Positions 26,125 through 34,479 of a DNA stretch of 43,360 nucleotides are shown one piece after another. A model generated the notes under the pieces. It was given only the letters and a program-made list of their open reading frames with translations. It was not told the DNA's origin and searched no databases. Each line of letters opens with the position of its first letter. Positions within the stretch are counted from its first letter, which is position 1. The stretch spans positions 1 to 43,360 of the forward strand of contig CABVBU010000028.1 in assembly GCA_902496665.1 (NCBI GenBank), written 5' to 3'. Made by a program: the position numbers and the translations under genes. This DNA comes from an uncultured Clostridium sp. GTDB lineage: Bacteria > Bacillota > Clostridia > Lachnospirales > Lachnospiraceae.

Positions 26125-26559
26125 ATGATGGAAGAACACTCAATCAATCTTCTCAGGGAATGCGACTCCGGCTGCAAGATGGCGGCGGAAAGTCTGGAGC
26201 AGATCCGGGATATGGTGTCGGATCAGGAGCTCTGGAAAGATATCACGGAAAGCTATGAAAAGCACCAGGAGCTGGACGCAAGGATCAAAAAGACTTTAAG
26301 CGCCATGGCTGAAGAGGGAAAAGAACCGGGAAAGATGGCCTCCGCCTGGTCATGGATGTCCACAGAAATGCGGATGATGGCCAAAGGCGGCGACAAAGAA
26401 GCCGCCAGTATTGTCACTGACGGCTGTAATATGGGGATCAAGACCATATGCGGTTATAAAAATCAGTATTCCGGCGCGTCAAAGGCGGTCATGGAGATCG
26501 CCGATGAGCTCACCGGACTGGAGGAAAATCTCAGAGACTGTATGAAGAAATTTCTCTAA
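26125..26559 (+). CDS. Small all-helical protein, ferritin-like fold possible
   Basis: A 144-aa protein that reads as four amphipathic helices. The first (INLLRECDSGCKMAAESLEQI) and the last (YSGASKAVMEIADELTGLEE) look like the outer helices of small ferritin-like or DUF2383-type proteins, but a full set of metal ligands is not clear. It is cysteine-containing (C13, C17 and later ones), acidic and without a signal peptide. AAAGGA is seven bases before the ATG; the frame is open further upstream without a better start. It converges on the TolC-like gene with only three bases between stop codons. I do not recognise a function. Confidence 0.6.
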   Translation: MMEEHSINLLRECDSGCKMAAESLEQIRDMVSDQELWKDITESYEKHQELDARIKKTLSAMAEEGKEPGKMASAWSWMSTEMRMMAKGGDKEAASIVTDGCNMGIKTICGYKNQYSGASKAVMEIADELTGLEENLRDCMKKFL

Positions 26560-26562
26560 ATC

Positions 26563-27834
26563 TTATCTTCCGGACGGTGCCCCGCCACCGCCGGAAGCCC
26601 CGGTTGACATGGCTGTGCCGCCTGCGGAGACACCGGTCTCAACACCGGCCACCTGCCATACATAGGACTCGTAGGCGGAGACAAGATTCAGTTTCGCCGT
26701 ATTCATCGCCGCTTCGCCGGAAAGCCATGCGGATTCACCGGAAAGATAGGCGTTCTTTGAGAGCATACCTGCTGCCTGTTTCTTCTGCACCGTATCCCAC
26801 GCCTGCTTTGCCGCAGAATAGGCACTCTCCGCTGCCTCGTACTGGGATAAGGCGTTCTGGAGATTCTCGTATGTGGATCTCAGGCTGATTTCCGCGTTCT
26901 GGGCCGCCTCGCTGATCCGCTGCTTTTTAAGCTCCCGGTTATCCGTTCCCGTCACTCTGGACTTCATCTCACTGACCCAGGTGGAGTCGTTGCTGATAGC
27001 CGTCTGAAGATCATTTTCCACAGACACCGCGCAGATTGCGGTCATATCCGGATCCGGGACTGTACCGACCTCCACATCGGTGCGTCCGGAAAGTCCTAGC
27101 AGGGTCAGAAGACTTTCTTTTAACTCACTCTGCTGTTCCTTCAGGGATGCCAGGGAATTCTGCTGCCGTTCCAGGCAGCTCTTCTCCGACTCCAGTTCCG
27201 TATCCTTGATGAGACCAGCCGACCGTTTCTTCACCGCCGCGTCGTAGGAACTCTGCGCCGCCTCCACGCTCTTTTCCATCGCCGCCACATTGGCTGCCAT
27301 CTGGTTATAGGAGTTCATCAGGTTCTGCGCCGTCGCCGTCAGGGTATCCGCCATGTCCTCCATGGTCTTCTCCTGACTTGCGGAATTCATGCGGTTGATC
27401 GTGGACTGCACCTGCGCCATGGAAGTGCGGATGTTCTTCGCATTATTCTCGTAGAGTGCCTGCATTTCTGTGTCGCCGTCATCCTTGTAGGAATCTGCCA
27501 TCTTTTTCAGGTAGTTGTACTCTTCCTTTAACGTCTCGTGCATCTTCTCATAGGGCGCGCTCTGGCGGTTCTGGCTGTCCTGACTCTGCAGGTAGGAAAA
27601 GTTTCCCGTTTTGATCAGCTCCCGCAGATCGCTGTACTCGATTTTTGTGATCTGACTTGCATCTACGGAATCGGATTCCGCTGCGTAAGATATGATTTTG
27701 CAGGATGAGAGCGCTCCGGCGATCAATCCGTGCATATTTCCGGGGATAATGTCCGCGTTGTTCCCACCTCCGGCTGCCGCGAAAATTGCCGCGCCGAATA
27801 GCAGACCGCCCATCCATTTTTTATATGTTTTCAT
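26563..27834 (-). CDS. TolC-like exported helical protein, second paralogue
   Basis: A 423-aa secreted protein with an N-terminal hydrophobic segment (about 8-23). It keeps the TolC-family repeat: helical pairs turning at KKRSAGLIKDTEL (G207) and KKQAAGMLSKNAY (G356), and the LLTLLGL...VPDPD segment that ends the first half. No amphipathic beta-strand insertions for an outer-membrane barrel are visible. The extra N-terminal region (about 90-150) is coiled coil, and the C-terminus is glycine-rich. GAGGT precedes the ATG. It is last in the efflux operon; I infer a conduit or scaffold in the cell wall zone. Confidence 0.8.
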   Translation of the reverse strand: MKTYKKWMGGLLFGAAIFAAAGGGNNADIIPGNMHGLIAGALSSCKIISYAAESDSVDASQITKIEYSDLRELIKTGNFSYLQSQDSQNRQSAPYEKMHETLKEEYNYLKKMADSYKDDGDTEMQALYENNAKNIRTSMAQVQSTINRMNSASQEKTMEDMADTLTATAQNLMNSYNQMAANVAAMEKSVEAAQSSYDAAVKKRSAGLIKDTELESEKSCLERQQNSLASLKEQQSELKESLLTLLGLSGRTDVEVGTVPDPDMTAICAVSVENDLQTAISNDSTWVSEMKSRVTGTDNRELKKQRISEAAQNAEISLRSTYENLQNALSQYEAAESAYSAAKQAWDTVQKKQAAGMLSKNAYLSGESAWLSGEAAMNTAKLNLVSAYESYVWQVAGVETGVSAGGTAMSTGASGGGGAPSGR

Positions 27835-27928
27835 TCTTTCACCTCACATCAACTCATTCCTAATCTGCATTCCATGCCATTTTGCGTTCTTTCTGCTGTG
27901 ACAGGAAGCATTTCCGGCAGAGAAGAGC

Positions 27929-29086
27929 TTATGACGCCGACGCCAATCCTGCCACCGCCCAGTCATATGTGACCTTCGCGGTGAGAAAGCTTAACCTTGC
28001 GGATTCCATGGAAGTTTTCGCAGAAAGGCAGGCGGATTCCTGCTTCGCGTATGTCTTCTTTGTGATGGTTCCGGCGGAGAGCCTTAGCTCTGCTGCTGCC
28101 CGTTCCTTCTCCGCAAGTTCGTAGCTCGTCTTCGCCTGTTCGTAGCTGTCCTTTGCGAGTACCAGGCTGTTGTAGGCGTTCTTCACATTTGTGGAGACCG
28201 TGTCTTTCTGATTCGACAGCGTGCTCGTATAAGTTGCACGGTTATTTTCCGACTGGGAATTTGCAAGTCTGCGCTCTGTGGTCTTGATGCTGTAGTTGTT
28301 CGAGATGGCTGTCTGGATATCTGAATCCACATTGATGGAGCAAACTGCGGAGGTGTCCACATCCGGAAGACTTCCGATCTCCACGGAATCATTGTAATTC
28401 CAGCCCAGCATGATAATAAGCTGCTGCCTCGTCTGCTCCAGACTGCTCTTTGCGGACTGCAGGGACGCTTTCGCGTTCGTGACTGTCTCCTCCGCGCTGT
28501 CGACCTCCGACTGCAGGGCCATTCCCGCAGATTTTCTCGTCTGGGCCTGGGTATATGTGGTCTCCGCCTGTGTCACCGCGTCCTCTAAGGTGTCCAGGGA
28601 TGCCTTTCCGCTGTAATAGGAGATCATCAGCTTCTGTGCCTGCTGCACGATGCTCTTCTCCGCCTGTTCATATCCGAGACGCTTGATCTCGCCGTCATCC
28701 ACGTTGTTATCGCCCTGCTCCGTCAGGTTATCCACGGAGATCTCGCTGTTTAACGCCTGGGAGATCTGTCCCGCGTAGTTTGCGCTGTCATCGTCCGGGT
28801 AGCTGATCCGCTCGGATACCTCGCTTGCGGAATCATAATATTCCTTTGCGATGTCCGTGCTGGTCTTCCCTTTGTATTTCTGGTAGTCCAGCTCATTCTG
28901 GCGGACTGTGGTGTTGTACTCGTGGATCAGGTCCGCGATCTCTCCGTATTCCAGCTTGTTGTCCTGGAGAGATGCCCATTTTTCCGCTGTATATGCAAAT
29001 TCCGGGCTGGTCGCAAACGCCTGGAGCGGCGCCGCACTCACCATGAGCGCCATGGCGAACAGTCCTGCAATTTTCCATTTCTTCAT
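27929..29086 (-). CDS. TolC-like exported helical protein, first paralogue
   Basis: A 385-aa protein with a clear Sec signal peptide (KKWKIAGLFAMALMVSA, cleavage likely after AFA near residue 26). The TolC family pattern is seen in both halves: tips at QTRKSAGMALQSEVD (G188) and LRLSAGTITKKTY (G339), and QLIIMLGW...IGSLPDVD between. The place where the beta-barrel strands should be inserted in the second half is a short linker (about 280-295). AAGGAG precedes the ATG. It is 143 bases after the pump gene, with a hairpin between them. Confidence 0.83.
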   Translation of the reverse strand: MKKWKIAGLFAMALMVSAAPLQAFATSPEFAYTAEKWASLQDNKLEYGEIADLIHEYNTTVRQNELDYQKYKGKTSTDIAKEYYDSASEVSERISYPDDDSANYAGQISQALNSEISVDNLTEQGDNNVDDGEIKRLGYEQAEKSIVQQAQKLMISYYSGKASLDTLEDAVTQAETTYTQAQTRKSAGMALQSEVDSAEETVTNAKASLQSAKSSLEQTRQQLIIMLGWNYNDSVEIGSLPDVDTSAVCSINVDSDIQTAISNNYSIKTTERRLANSQSENNRATYTSTLSNQKDTVSTNVKNAYNSLVLAKDSYEQAKTSYELAEKERAAAELRLSAGTITKKTYAKQESACLSAKTSMESARLSFLTAKVTYDWAVAGLASAS

Positions 29087-29128
29087 GCTTAACTCCTTTC
29101 TGCGGTGAAACCGTCAGATACAGGTCCG

Positions 29129-29152
29129 CCCTGGGGATAAATTCCCCCAGGG
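29129..29152 (-). other. Intercistronic hairpin between the RND pump and TolC-like genes
   Basis: CCCTGGGG and CCCCAGGG enclose an 8-base loop; no T-run follows. It may set relative transcript levels within the operon. A perfect -10 hexamer TATAAT on the minus strand (29199-29204) lies just upstream but has no good -35, so an internal promoter is only possible. Confidence 0.6.
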
Positions 29153-29229
29153 TGTTCCCAAAACCTTTTATCCTTTTTAACCTTTAATTTGATCCTTTAT
29201 TATAACCCTTTTCCTTCAAAATCCCTGAA

Positions 29230-32200
29230 TTAAATATCCAGCACTTTCCGTTCCTTCTTACCGTTCATGATCGCGTAGTAAACCGGAAGAATAAACAATG
29301 CAACCAGAATACCTGCCGTCAGACCACCGATATTTACGATCGCCAGACCTTTCGTCGTAGATGCGCTGCTTCCTGTGGAGAGCACCATCGGGATCATGGA
29401 AAGGATCGTGGTGGAGCTTGTCATTAAGATCGGGCGGAGACGTGTCGCTCCGGCCTCAACAAGGGCAGTCTTAAGATCCATGGTCATCCGGTACTGGTTG
29501 ACCGTATCCACATAAAGGATACCGTTGTTTACGACCGTACCGATCAGGACCAGGAATCCTAAGATAGATGTCATACTGATGGTCGTACCGGTCAGCTTCA
29601 GGAGTCCGAAGGAACCGACAAGGCTGAAGGGGATCGTTGTCATGACCATGAAGGAGAACTTCGGGGACTCGAACTGGGCCGCCATGACTACGAATACCAG
29701 GAATACCGCAACCGCGATGGCCTGATACAGGGATGAGAATTCCTCCGCCATCATACGGTTCCTGGAGTTTGTACCGATGGACACGCCGGACGGAAGGTTC
29801 GGCTGGACCACCTCGCTGTCGATGAGGTTCTTCACATTTCCGTTTACGTAATCCGCCGTGATCGTAACCTCGTACGCTTTATCGGTCTTGGAGATGGAGG
29901 ATGGGTTATCCTTAAAGACAACATCCGCCACATCGGAAACCGCTACGGTTCCGCCGGTTCCTGTCGTGATCAGCATGTTCTTTACCTGCTCAACCGTGCG
30001 GTACATGCCTTCCGGATATTCTGCCTTGACGCTGACCTCATTTCCGTCAATGGTCAGGGTCGCGATCTCAGTTCCATCAAGCATCTGCTTTACCTGCTGT
30101 CCGATGGATGCCGCCGTGAGGCCTTCCGCGGAAGCCGCCACCTGATCTACATTGATGGATACAACCGGAGCCGTGTTCTCCACATCGGAGTGGACATTTT
30201 TCACATCATCTCTGGCAACCATCTCGCTTACGATCTTGTCCGCGGTCTCCTTCACCGTGTCGTAATCAGAACCGTCAAGGATCACCTCATAGTCGTTCTG
30301 TCTTCCCATGAAGCTCATGGAAGCAGACGCCTCGACCTCAATGGTACAGTTCTCAAGACCTGCCATCTCGTCTTCCCACTCAGATACGATCTCATCCGTG
30401 CTCATCTTTCTGTCATCCTTTAAATAGGCGCTGACGGTTCCGCTGCTGCCGTTGTAACGGAGCATGTAGGAATCCACATCCTCGTGGCTGCTGACGATGG
30501 ATTCCACCTGAGTCAGGATATCATCCGCCTTCTCGTCGAGAAGCCCCGGTCTTGTGGTGATCGTCACGGAGATCGTACCGTTATCATCGGATGTCATGAG
30601 CTCACTCTGCATGCCGCTCGCGAGAAAGAGCGTAGCTGCGACAAGTCCAACTGAGCCCAGCATAACAATGGCTTTATGTTTCAGTACCGTCGGAAGGAGC
30701 TTCCGGTATCCGAACTGAAGCAGCCTCATAAGACCGGATAACGGTGCTTTTTCCCGTTCCTTCGGCTTATACAGCATATAGGTCAGCGGAACCACCGTGA
30801 TCGCGGAGAGCAGGGACGCACTCATACAGAATACGATGGTCCAGCCGAGCGGTGTGAACATCTGACCGCTCATGCCGTTTAAGGTTGTAAGAGGGATAAA
30901 TACGACACAGGTCGTCAGGGTGGAGCCGAGGACGGACATGGCAACCAGACCGGAACCTTCCAGAGCCGCCTTCGCGTACTCCACGAATCCGCGCCCATCC
31001 ATCTTATCCATGGCCCTAAAGCAGCTCTCTAAAACAACGATGGAGTTGTCGACCATCATGCCGACACCGAGAACCAGAGCACTCATGGTAATGACGTTTA
31101 AGGTAAAGCCGACTCTTGTCATCAGGATCAGGGATACCAGAATGGAGGTCGGGATCGAGCTTCCGACGATCAGGGATGCCTTGATATCACCAAAGAAGAG
31201 CCAGATGATGATCATGGAAATAATAACTGCCAGAACCATCGTCTGAGCCACATCCATGAGGGATGATTTGATGCTGTCGGCGCTGTCGCGGGCGATCTCG
31301 ATATGAAGTCCGGAATCCGACGCTTCCAAGGACTCGACTGCTTCTTTTACCTGGGAGGAAAGCTTCATCGCGGAGCTGGACTGTTTCTTTGATACGGAGA
31401 GAGAAATGGTCTCCTGTCCATTATAGCGGGACACACCGCCCATCTGTTCCTCCGTGGTGTACACGTCGGCAATGTCTTCCAGATATACGGTCTTACCGCT
31501 CTGGGTCGTGATCGGCACCTTCTTCAGATCATCCAGTGTGCTGGCCTTCGCGGATGTTGTGACGGAGAGGGAGAGATCGCCGTATTCCGCGGATCCGGAC
31601 GGATAGGAGAGATCCGCTGCCGCCATGGCGCTTGTGATCTGGTTCACCGTCACTTTATACTGCTTCATCTTTACCGGATCCAGCTCCACCTTCACATACT
31701 CGGAGGAACCACCCATGGATTCGACCTGGGCAACAGTAGAAAGCTGCTCGAATACCGGTGTGATGTTCTGGTCTACATAGTCGTAGAGGTCTTCCTGAGT
31801 GTCATGAGTGATGGAAAGCATGATATCGTTTCCACCGTTCATGTTCATCTCCATGACGCTCGTATTACAGTCCTCCGGAAGTCCGCGGATGCTGTTTAAG
31901 GAACGTGTCAGTTCATTGTAGGCATCATCCATATCCTGATCATAATCATACTCCAGCATGATCATGGCATTTCCCTCGTTGGAGGTGGATGACATGCTCT
32001 TTACGCCCTCCAGCGTACTGACCTGATCCTCGATGGGCTTTGTCACCAGTTCATCCATATCTTCCGGTGTAGCTCCGGAATATGACGCACGCACGATCAG
32101 CATCGGCTGATCCGTATCCGGCATCTGCTCCAGTGTCGCGTTAAATACGGAGGAGATACCGAAAACAAGGATACAGAGCAGGGCTAAGATCGTCGTGACC

Positions 32201-32232
32201 GGACGTTTTAATACATACCTCGTAAGTCCCAT
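29230..32232 (-). CDS. RND-family efflux pump (AcrB/HAE-like)
   Basis: A 1000-aa, proton-driven exporter with the classic layout: TM1, a large extracytoplasmic loop (about 35-330), TM2-6, TM7, a second loop (about 550-820) and TM8-12. The start RPVTTILALLCILVFG and DQPMLIVRASYSGATPEDME-like block are typical. In TM4 the proton-relay pair reads VDNSIVVLE, so the second aspartate of AcrB is asparagine; in TM10 the segment LIGTVVNNGIL has no lysine. Both are common in HAE-type pumps from Firmicutes. It starts two bases after the adaptor gene, with AGGAGGG inside that gene's end. Confidence 0.94.
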   Translation of the reverse strand: MGLTRYVLKRPVTTILALLCILVFGISSVFNATLEQMPDTDQPMLIVRASYSGATPEDMDELVTKPIEDQVSTLEGVKSMSSTSNEGNAMIMLEYDYDQDMDDAYNELTRSLNSIRGLPEDCNTSVMEMNMNGGNDIMLSITHDTQEDLYDYVDQNITPVFEQLSTVAQVESMGGSSEYVKVELDPVKMKQYKVTVNQITSAMAAADLSYPSGSAEYGDLSLSVTTSAKASTLDDLKKVPITTQSGKTVYLEDIADVYTTEEQMGGVSRYNGQETISLSVSKKQSSSAMKLSSQVKEAVESLEASDSGLHIEIARDSADSIKSSLMDVAQTMVLAVIISMIIIWLFFGDIKASLIVGSSIPTSILVSLILMTRVGFTLNVITMSALVLGVGMMVDNSIVVLESCFRAMDKMDGRGFVEYAKAALEGSGLVAMSVLGSTLTTCVVFIPLTTLNGMSGQMFTPLGWTIVFCMSASLLSAITVVPLTYMLYKPKEREKAPLSGLMRLLQFGYRKLLPTVLKHKAIVMLGSVGLVAATLFLASGMQSELMTSDDNGTISVTITTRPGLLDEKADDILTQVESIVSSHEDVDSYMLRYNGSSGTVSAYLKDDRKMSTDEIVSEWEDEMAGLENCTIEVEASASMSFMGRQNDYEVILDGSDYDTVKETADKIVSEMVARDDVKNVHSDVENTAPVVSINVDQVAASAEGLTAASIGQQVKQMLDGTEIATLTIDGNEVSVKAEYPEGMYRTVEQVKNMLITTGTGGTVAVSDVADVVFKDNPSSISKTDKAYEVTITADYVNGNVKNLIDSEVVQPNLPSGVSIGTNSRNRMMAEEFSSLYQAIAVAVFLVFVVMAAQFESPKFSFMVMTTIPFSLVGSFGLLKLTGTTISMTSILGFLVLIGTVVNNGILYVDTVNQYRMTMDLKTALVEAGATRLRPILMTSSTTILSMIPMVLSTGSSASTTKGLAIVNIGGLTAGILVALFILPVYYAIMNGKKERKVLDI

Positions 32233-32234
32233 GA

Positions 32235-33428
32235 TCAGCCCTCCTGTGCTGCGCTGCTGCCGGCGGCGCTGTTGTCTGCGGCTGGTGTCTCGCCGCCTGC
32301 TCCGTCACCACTTCCGAAAAGCTGGATATCCGCGCCTTCATACAGGTTGTTGCTCCAGGTGCTCACAACGAGGTCATCCGCAGAAAGTCCATCCGTGACT
32401 TCCACATAATCGTCATCGTTGATTCCAACCTCGATGGATGCTTTTTTCGCCTTTCCATCTTCATACAGGTAGACGTAAGCGTTTCCTCCGCTGTAATACA
32501 CGGCATCCACCGGGATCGTCATGACGTTTTCGGCTTTTCCCGTCGTAACGGTAAGCTTCACGGTACTTCCCGTCGCCGCGTTATTGTCTGTATCGGTAAG
32601 CTGCGCCTCCACCTTAAACATTCCTGTGGAATCGTCCACCATGGTGTTGATCTCATCGATCATTGCATTGTATGTAGTTCCGCTCTTTTCTACCGTCAGA
32701 GAATCGCCAACCGCAAGGTTCTCCAGCATTCTCTGGGTGACATAGAATGTCACCTTCTTCTCACCCTCGCCGGAGATCACGCAGAGTTCCCCGTTCATAT
32801 TCGCCCGGTCGTAAACTTCCGCGCTGCAGCTCTCCACCTTTCCGGAGATCGGAGCCGTCACACTGCTGTAGCTGACCTGCTGATCATAGGAAGTCTTCGC
32901 GGAATTGTACTGGAGCTGTGCCGTCTTCACCGCATTTGTATACTGTTCATATTCCTGTTCGGAGAGGTCTCCGCCATCGTAGAGGATCTGCATTCTTGCG
33001 AGATCACTCTGAGCCTTCTGAAGATTCACCTGCGCAGAATCCACAGAATTTTTTGCATTTGCCACCTGCTCCGTATCGATGGTAAAAAGGACCTGACCCT
33101 TCGTGACCGTATCGCCCGCCTTCACATAAACCGCCGTGATATCTCCGGACGCCTTTGCGTATACATGGACCACATCATCCGGTTCCACCGTACCGGTCAG
33201 CTCCGTTGTCAGATAGATACTTCCTGTCTCCGGCTCCTCCGCACGGACCACGGTACTCTGGCTTTCCTGCTGCATACCGCCCATTCCTCCAGGACCGCCG
33301 CCGGGGCCGCCCATACCGCCCTGCATTCCGCCGCCCGACGAGTTTCCTTTCATCACGATTACACCTGCTGCCGCTGCAACTACAACGACTCCTGCTGCCG
33401 TACACAGGATGATGTTCCTTTTTTTCAT
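32235..33428 (-). CDS. Membrane-fusion/adaptor protein of the RND system (HlyD/AcrA-like)
   Basis: A 397-aa adaptor anchored by one N-terminal membrane segment (about 6-26), followed by a glycine- and methionine-rich linker (32-53). Lipoyl half-domains (SGDITAVYVKAGDTV and ITAPISGKVE-like segments) surround a helical hairpin (about 122-175), then a beta-barrel domain. The hairpin carries R145, L149 and S156, matching the RxxxLxxxxxxS signature by which AcrA-type adaptors dock on TolC. It opens the efflux operon and its promoter faces that of the two-component system. Confidence 0.93.
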   Translation of the reverse strand: MKKRNIILCTAAGVVVVAAAAGVIVMKGNSSGGGMQGGMGGPGGGPGGMGGMQQESQSTVVRAEEPETGSIYLTTELTGTVEPDDVVHVYAKASGDITAVYVKAGDTVTKGQVLFTIDTEQVANAKNSVDSAQVNLQKAQSDLARMQILYDGGDLSEQEYEQYTNAVKTAQLQYNSAKTSYDQQVSYSSVTAPISGKVESCSAEVYDRANMNGELCVISGEGEKKVTFYVTQRMLENLAVGDSLTVEKSGTTYNAMIDEINTMVDDSTGMFKVEAQLTDTDNNAATGSTVKLTVTTGKAENVMTIPVDAVYYSGGNAYVYLYEDGKAKKASIEVGINDDDYVEVTDGLSADDLVVSTWSNNLYEGADIQLFGSGDGAGGETPAADNSAAGSSAAQEG

Positions 33429-33481
33429 GATCCTATATGCTCCCTTCCTGATGATCCTTGTTCTTTTCTGCCTTTTTGAAT

Positions 33482-33558
33482 GTTATAGCCAATAATATAA
33501 AAGTCATTTGTGAACACTTTGTGAGGAAATTTTCAGGAATTTGTGAGGACTCTTTCAC
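33482..33558 (-). promoter_or_regulatory. Efflux promoter with five phased 11-bp operator units
   Basis: On the plus strand, five contiguous 11-mers run from 33504 to 33558: TCATTTGTGAA, CACTTTGTGAG, GAAATTTTCAG, GAATTTGTGAG and GACTCTTTCAC; units 1, 2 and 4 share TTTGTGA. The minus-strand -10 candidate TATAAC (33482-33487) puts unit 1 across the -35 region, an activator-type position. An 11-bp period is typical of OmpR/PhoB-family dimers, and such a regulator is encoded next door. Confidence 0.7.
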
Positions 33559-33663
33559 AGATGGGAATTTTATGATATATCTTTAGATAGAAATGCCAGC
33601 TGGTCATGACACAAATGTTGGAAAAACTTTTATGTCCAAACCGATTGTCTGCAAATGAAAGTG

Positions 33664-33669
33664 TATAAT
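33664..33669 (+). promoter_or_regulatory. -10 element for the two-component operon
   Basis: A perfect TATAAT, 53 bases before the response-regulator start; no convincing -35 at 16-18 bases, so activation by a regulator is likely. AGGGG precedes the ATG. The rest of 33559-33722 shows no further signal. Confidence 0.4.
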
Positions 33670-33722
33670 TTTATTAAATATACGTGCAATTCATGAAATT
33701 ATAGAATAGGGGTACAATATTA

Positions 33723-34403
33723 ATGTCAAAACTATTGATCGTTGATGACGATATCCGTCTCAGGAAACTGGTGCATACATACGGAGAAGTGGAGCATTAT
33801 GAATGTGATGAGGCCGCAGATGGACTCGCGGCGCTGGAAAAATTGCAGGATAATAATTTCGATCTCGTGATTCTGGACGTTATGATGCCGGGACTCGACG
33901 GTTTCGAAACATTAGAGCGGATCCGCAAGACCAGCGAGATCCCGGTGATCATGTTGACCGCCAGAAACGAAGAATACGATAAGCTCACAGGCTTTGGGCT
34001 CGGAGTGGATGATTATGTCTCAAAACCCTTCAGCCCGAAGGAGCTCATGGCGCGGGTGGGCGCAGTCTTAAAGCGCAACGGGAGAAAAATGTCTGTTCTT
34101 TCCTATCAATATAAAGAGCTTGAGATCCACCCGGATTCCCGCACCGTCTCCATCTCCGGGAAGGAGCTGATCCTTGCCCCGAAGGAATTTGACCTTCTCC
34201 TGGAGCTTGCGAAAAATCCCGGAACTGTCATGAGGCGGGACAAGCTCCTTCAGGATGTCTGGGGATACAGCTACTGCGGCGACGGACGCACCGTGGACAC
34301 CCACATAAAATCCGTCCGTGACCGTCTCGGCCCATACCGCTCCATGATCCAGACCGTATGGGGCGTCGGATATAAATTCGATCCGGATGCCGTGCTCCAG
34401 TAA
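33723..34403 (+). CDS. OmpR-family response regulator
   Basis: A 226-aa regulator: receiver domain with acidic pocket D8-D10, phosphoacceptor D52 (ILDVMMPGLDG), T79 and K101 (SKPFSP), then a winged-helix DNA-binding domain (about 130-225) ending in VWGVGYKF. It is followed by the kinase gene 76 bases later and diverges from the efflux operon, whose promoter has five 11-bp units suited to such a dimer. Most likely it activates the RND-TolC operon in response to a membrane or drug signal sensed by the kinase. Confidence 0.94.
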   Translation: MSKLLIVDDDIRLRKLVHTYGEVEHYECDEAADGLAALEKLQDNNFDLVILDVMMPGLDGFETLERIRKTSEIPVIMLTARNEEYDKLTGFGLGVDDYVSKPFSPKELMARVGAVLKRNGRKMSVLSYQYKELEIHPDSRTVSISGKELILAPKEFDLLLELAKNPGTVMRRDKLLQDVWGYSYCGDGRTVDTHIKSVRDRLGPYRSMIQTVWGVGYKFDPDAVLQ

Positions 34404-34479
34404 TTCCGGCTGACAGCTCCCGCCGGCACACCTCAGATACTGACTGGAATTGAAAAACAATTACCGATAAAGGAACAAT

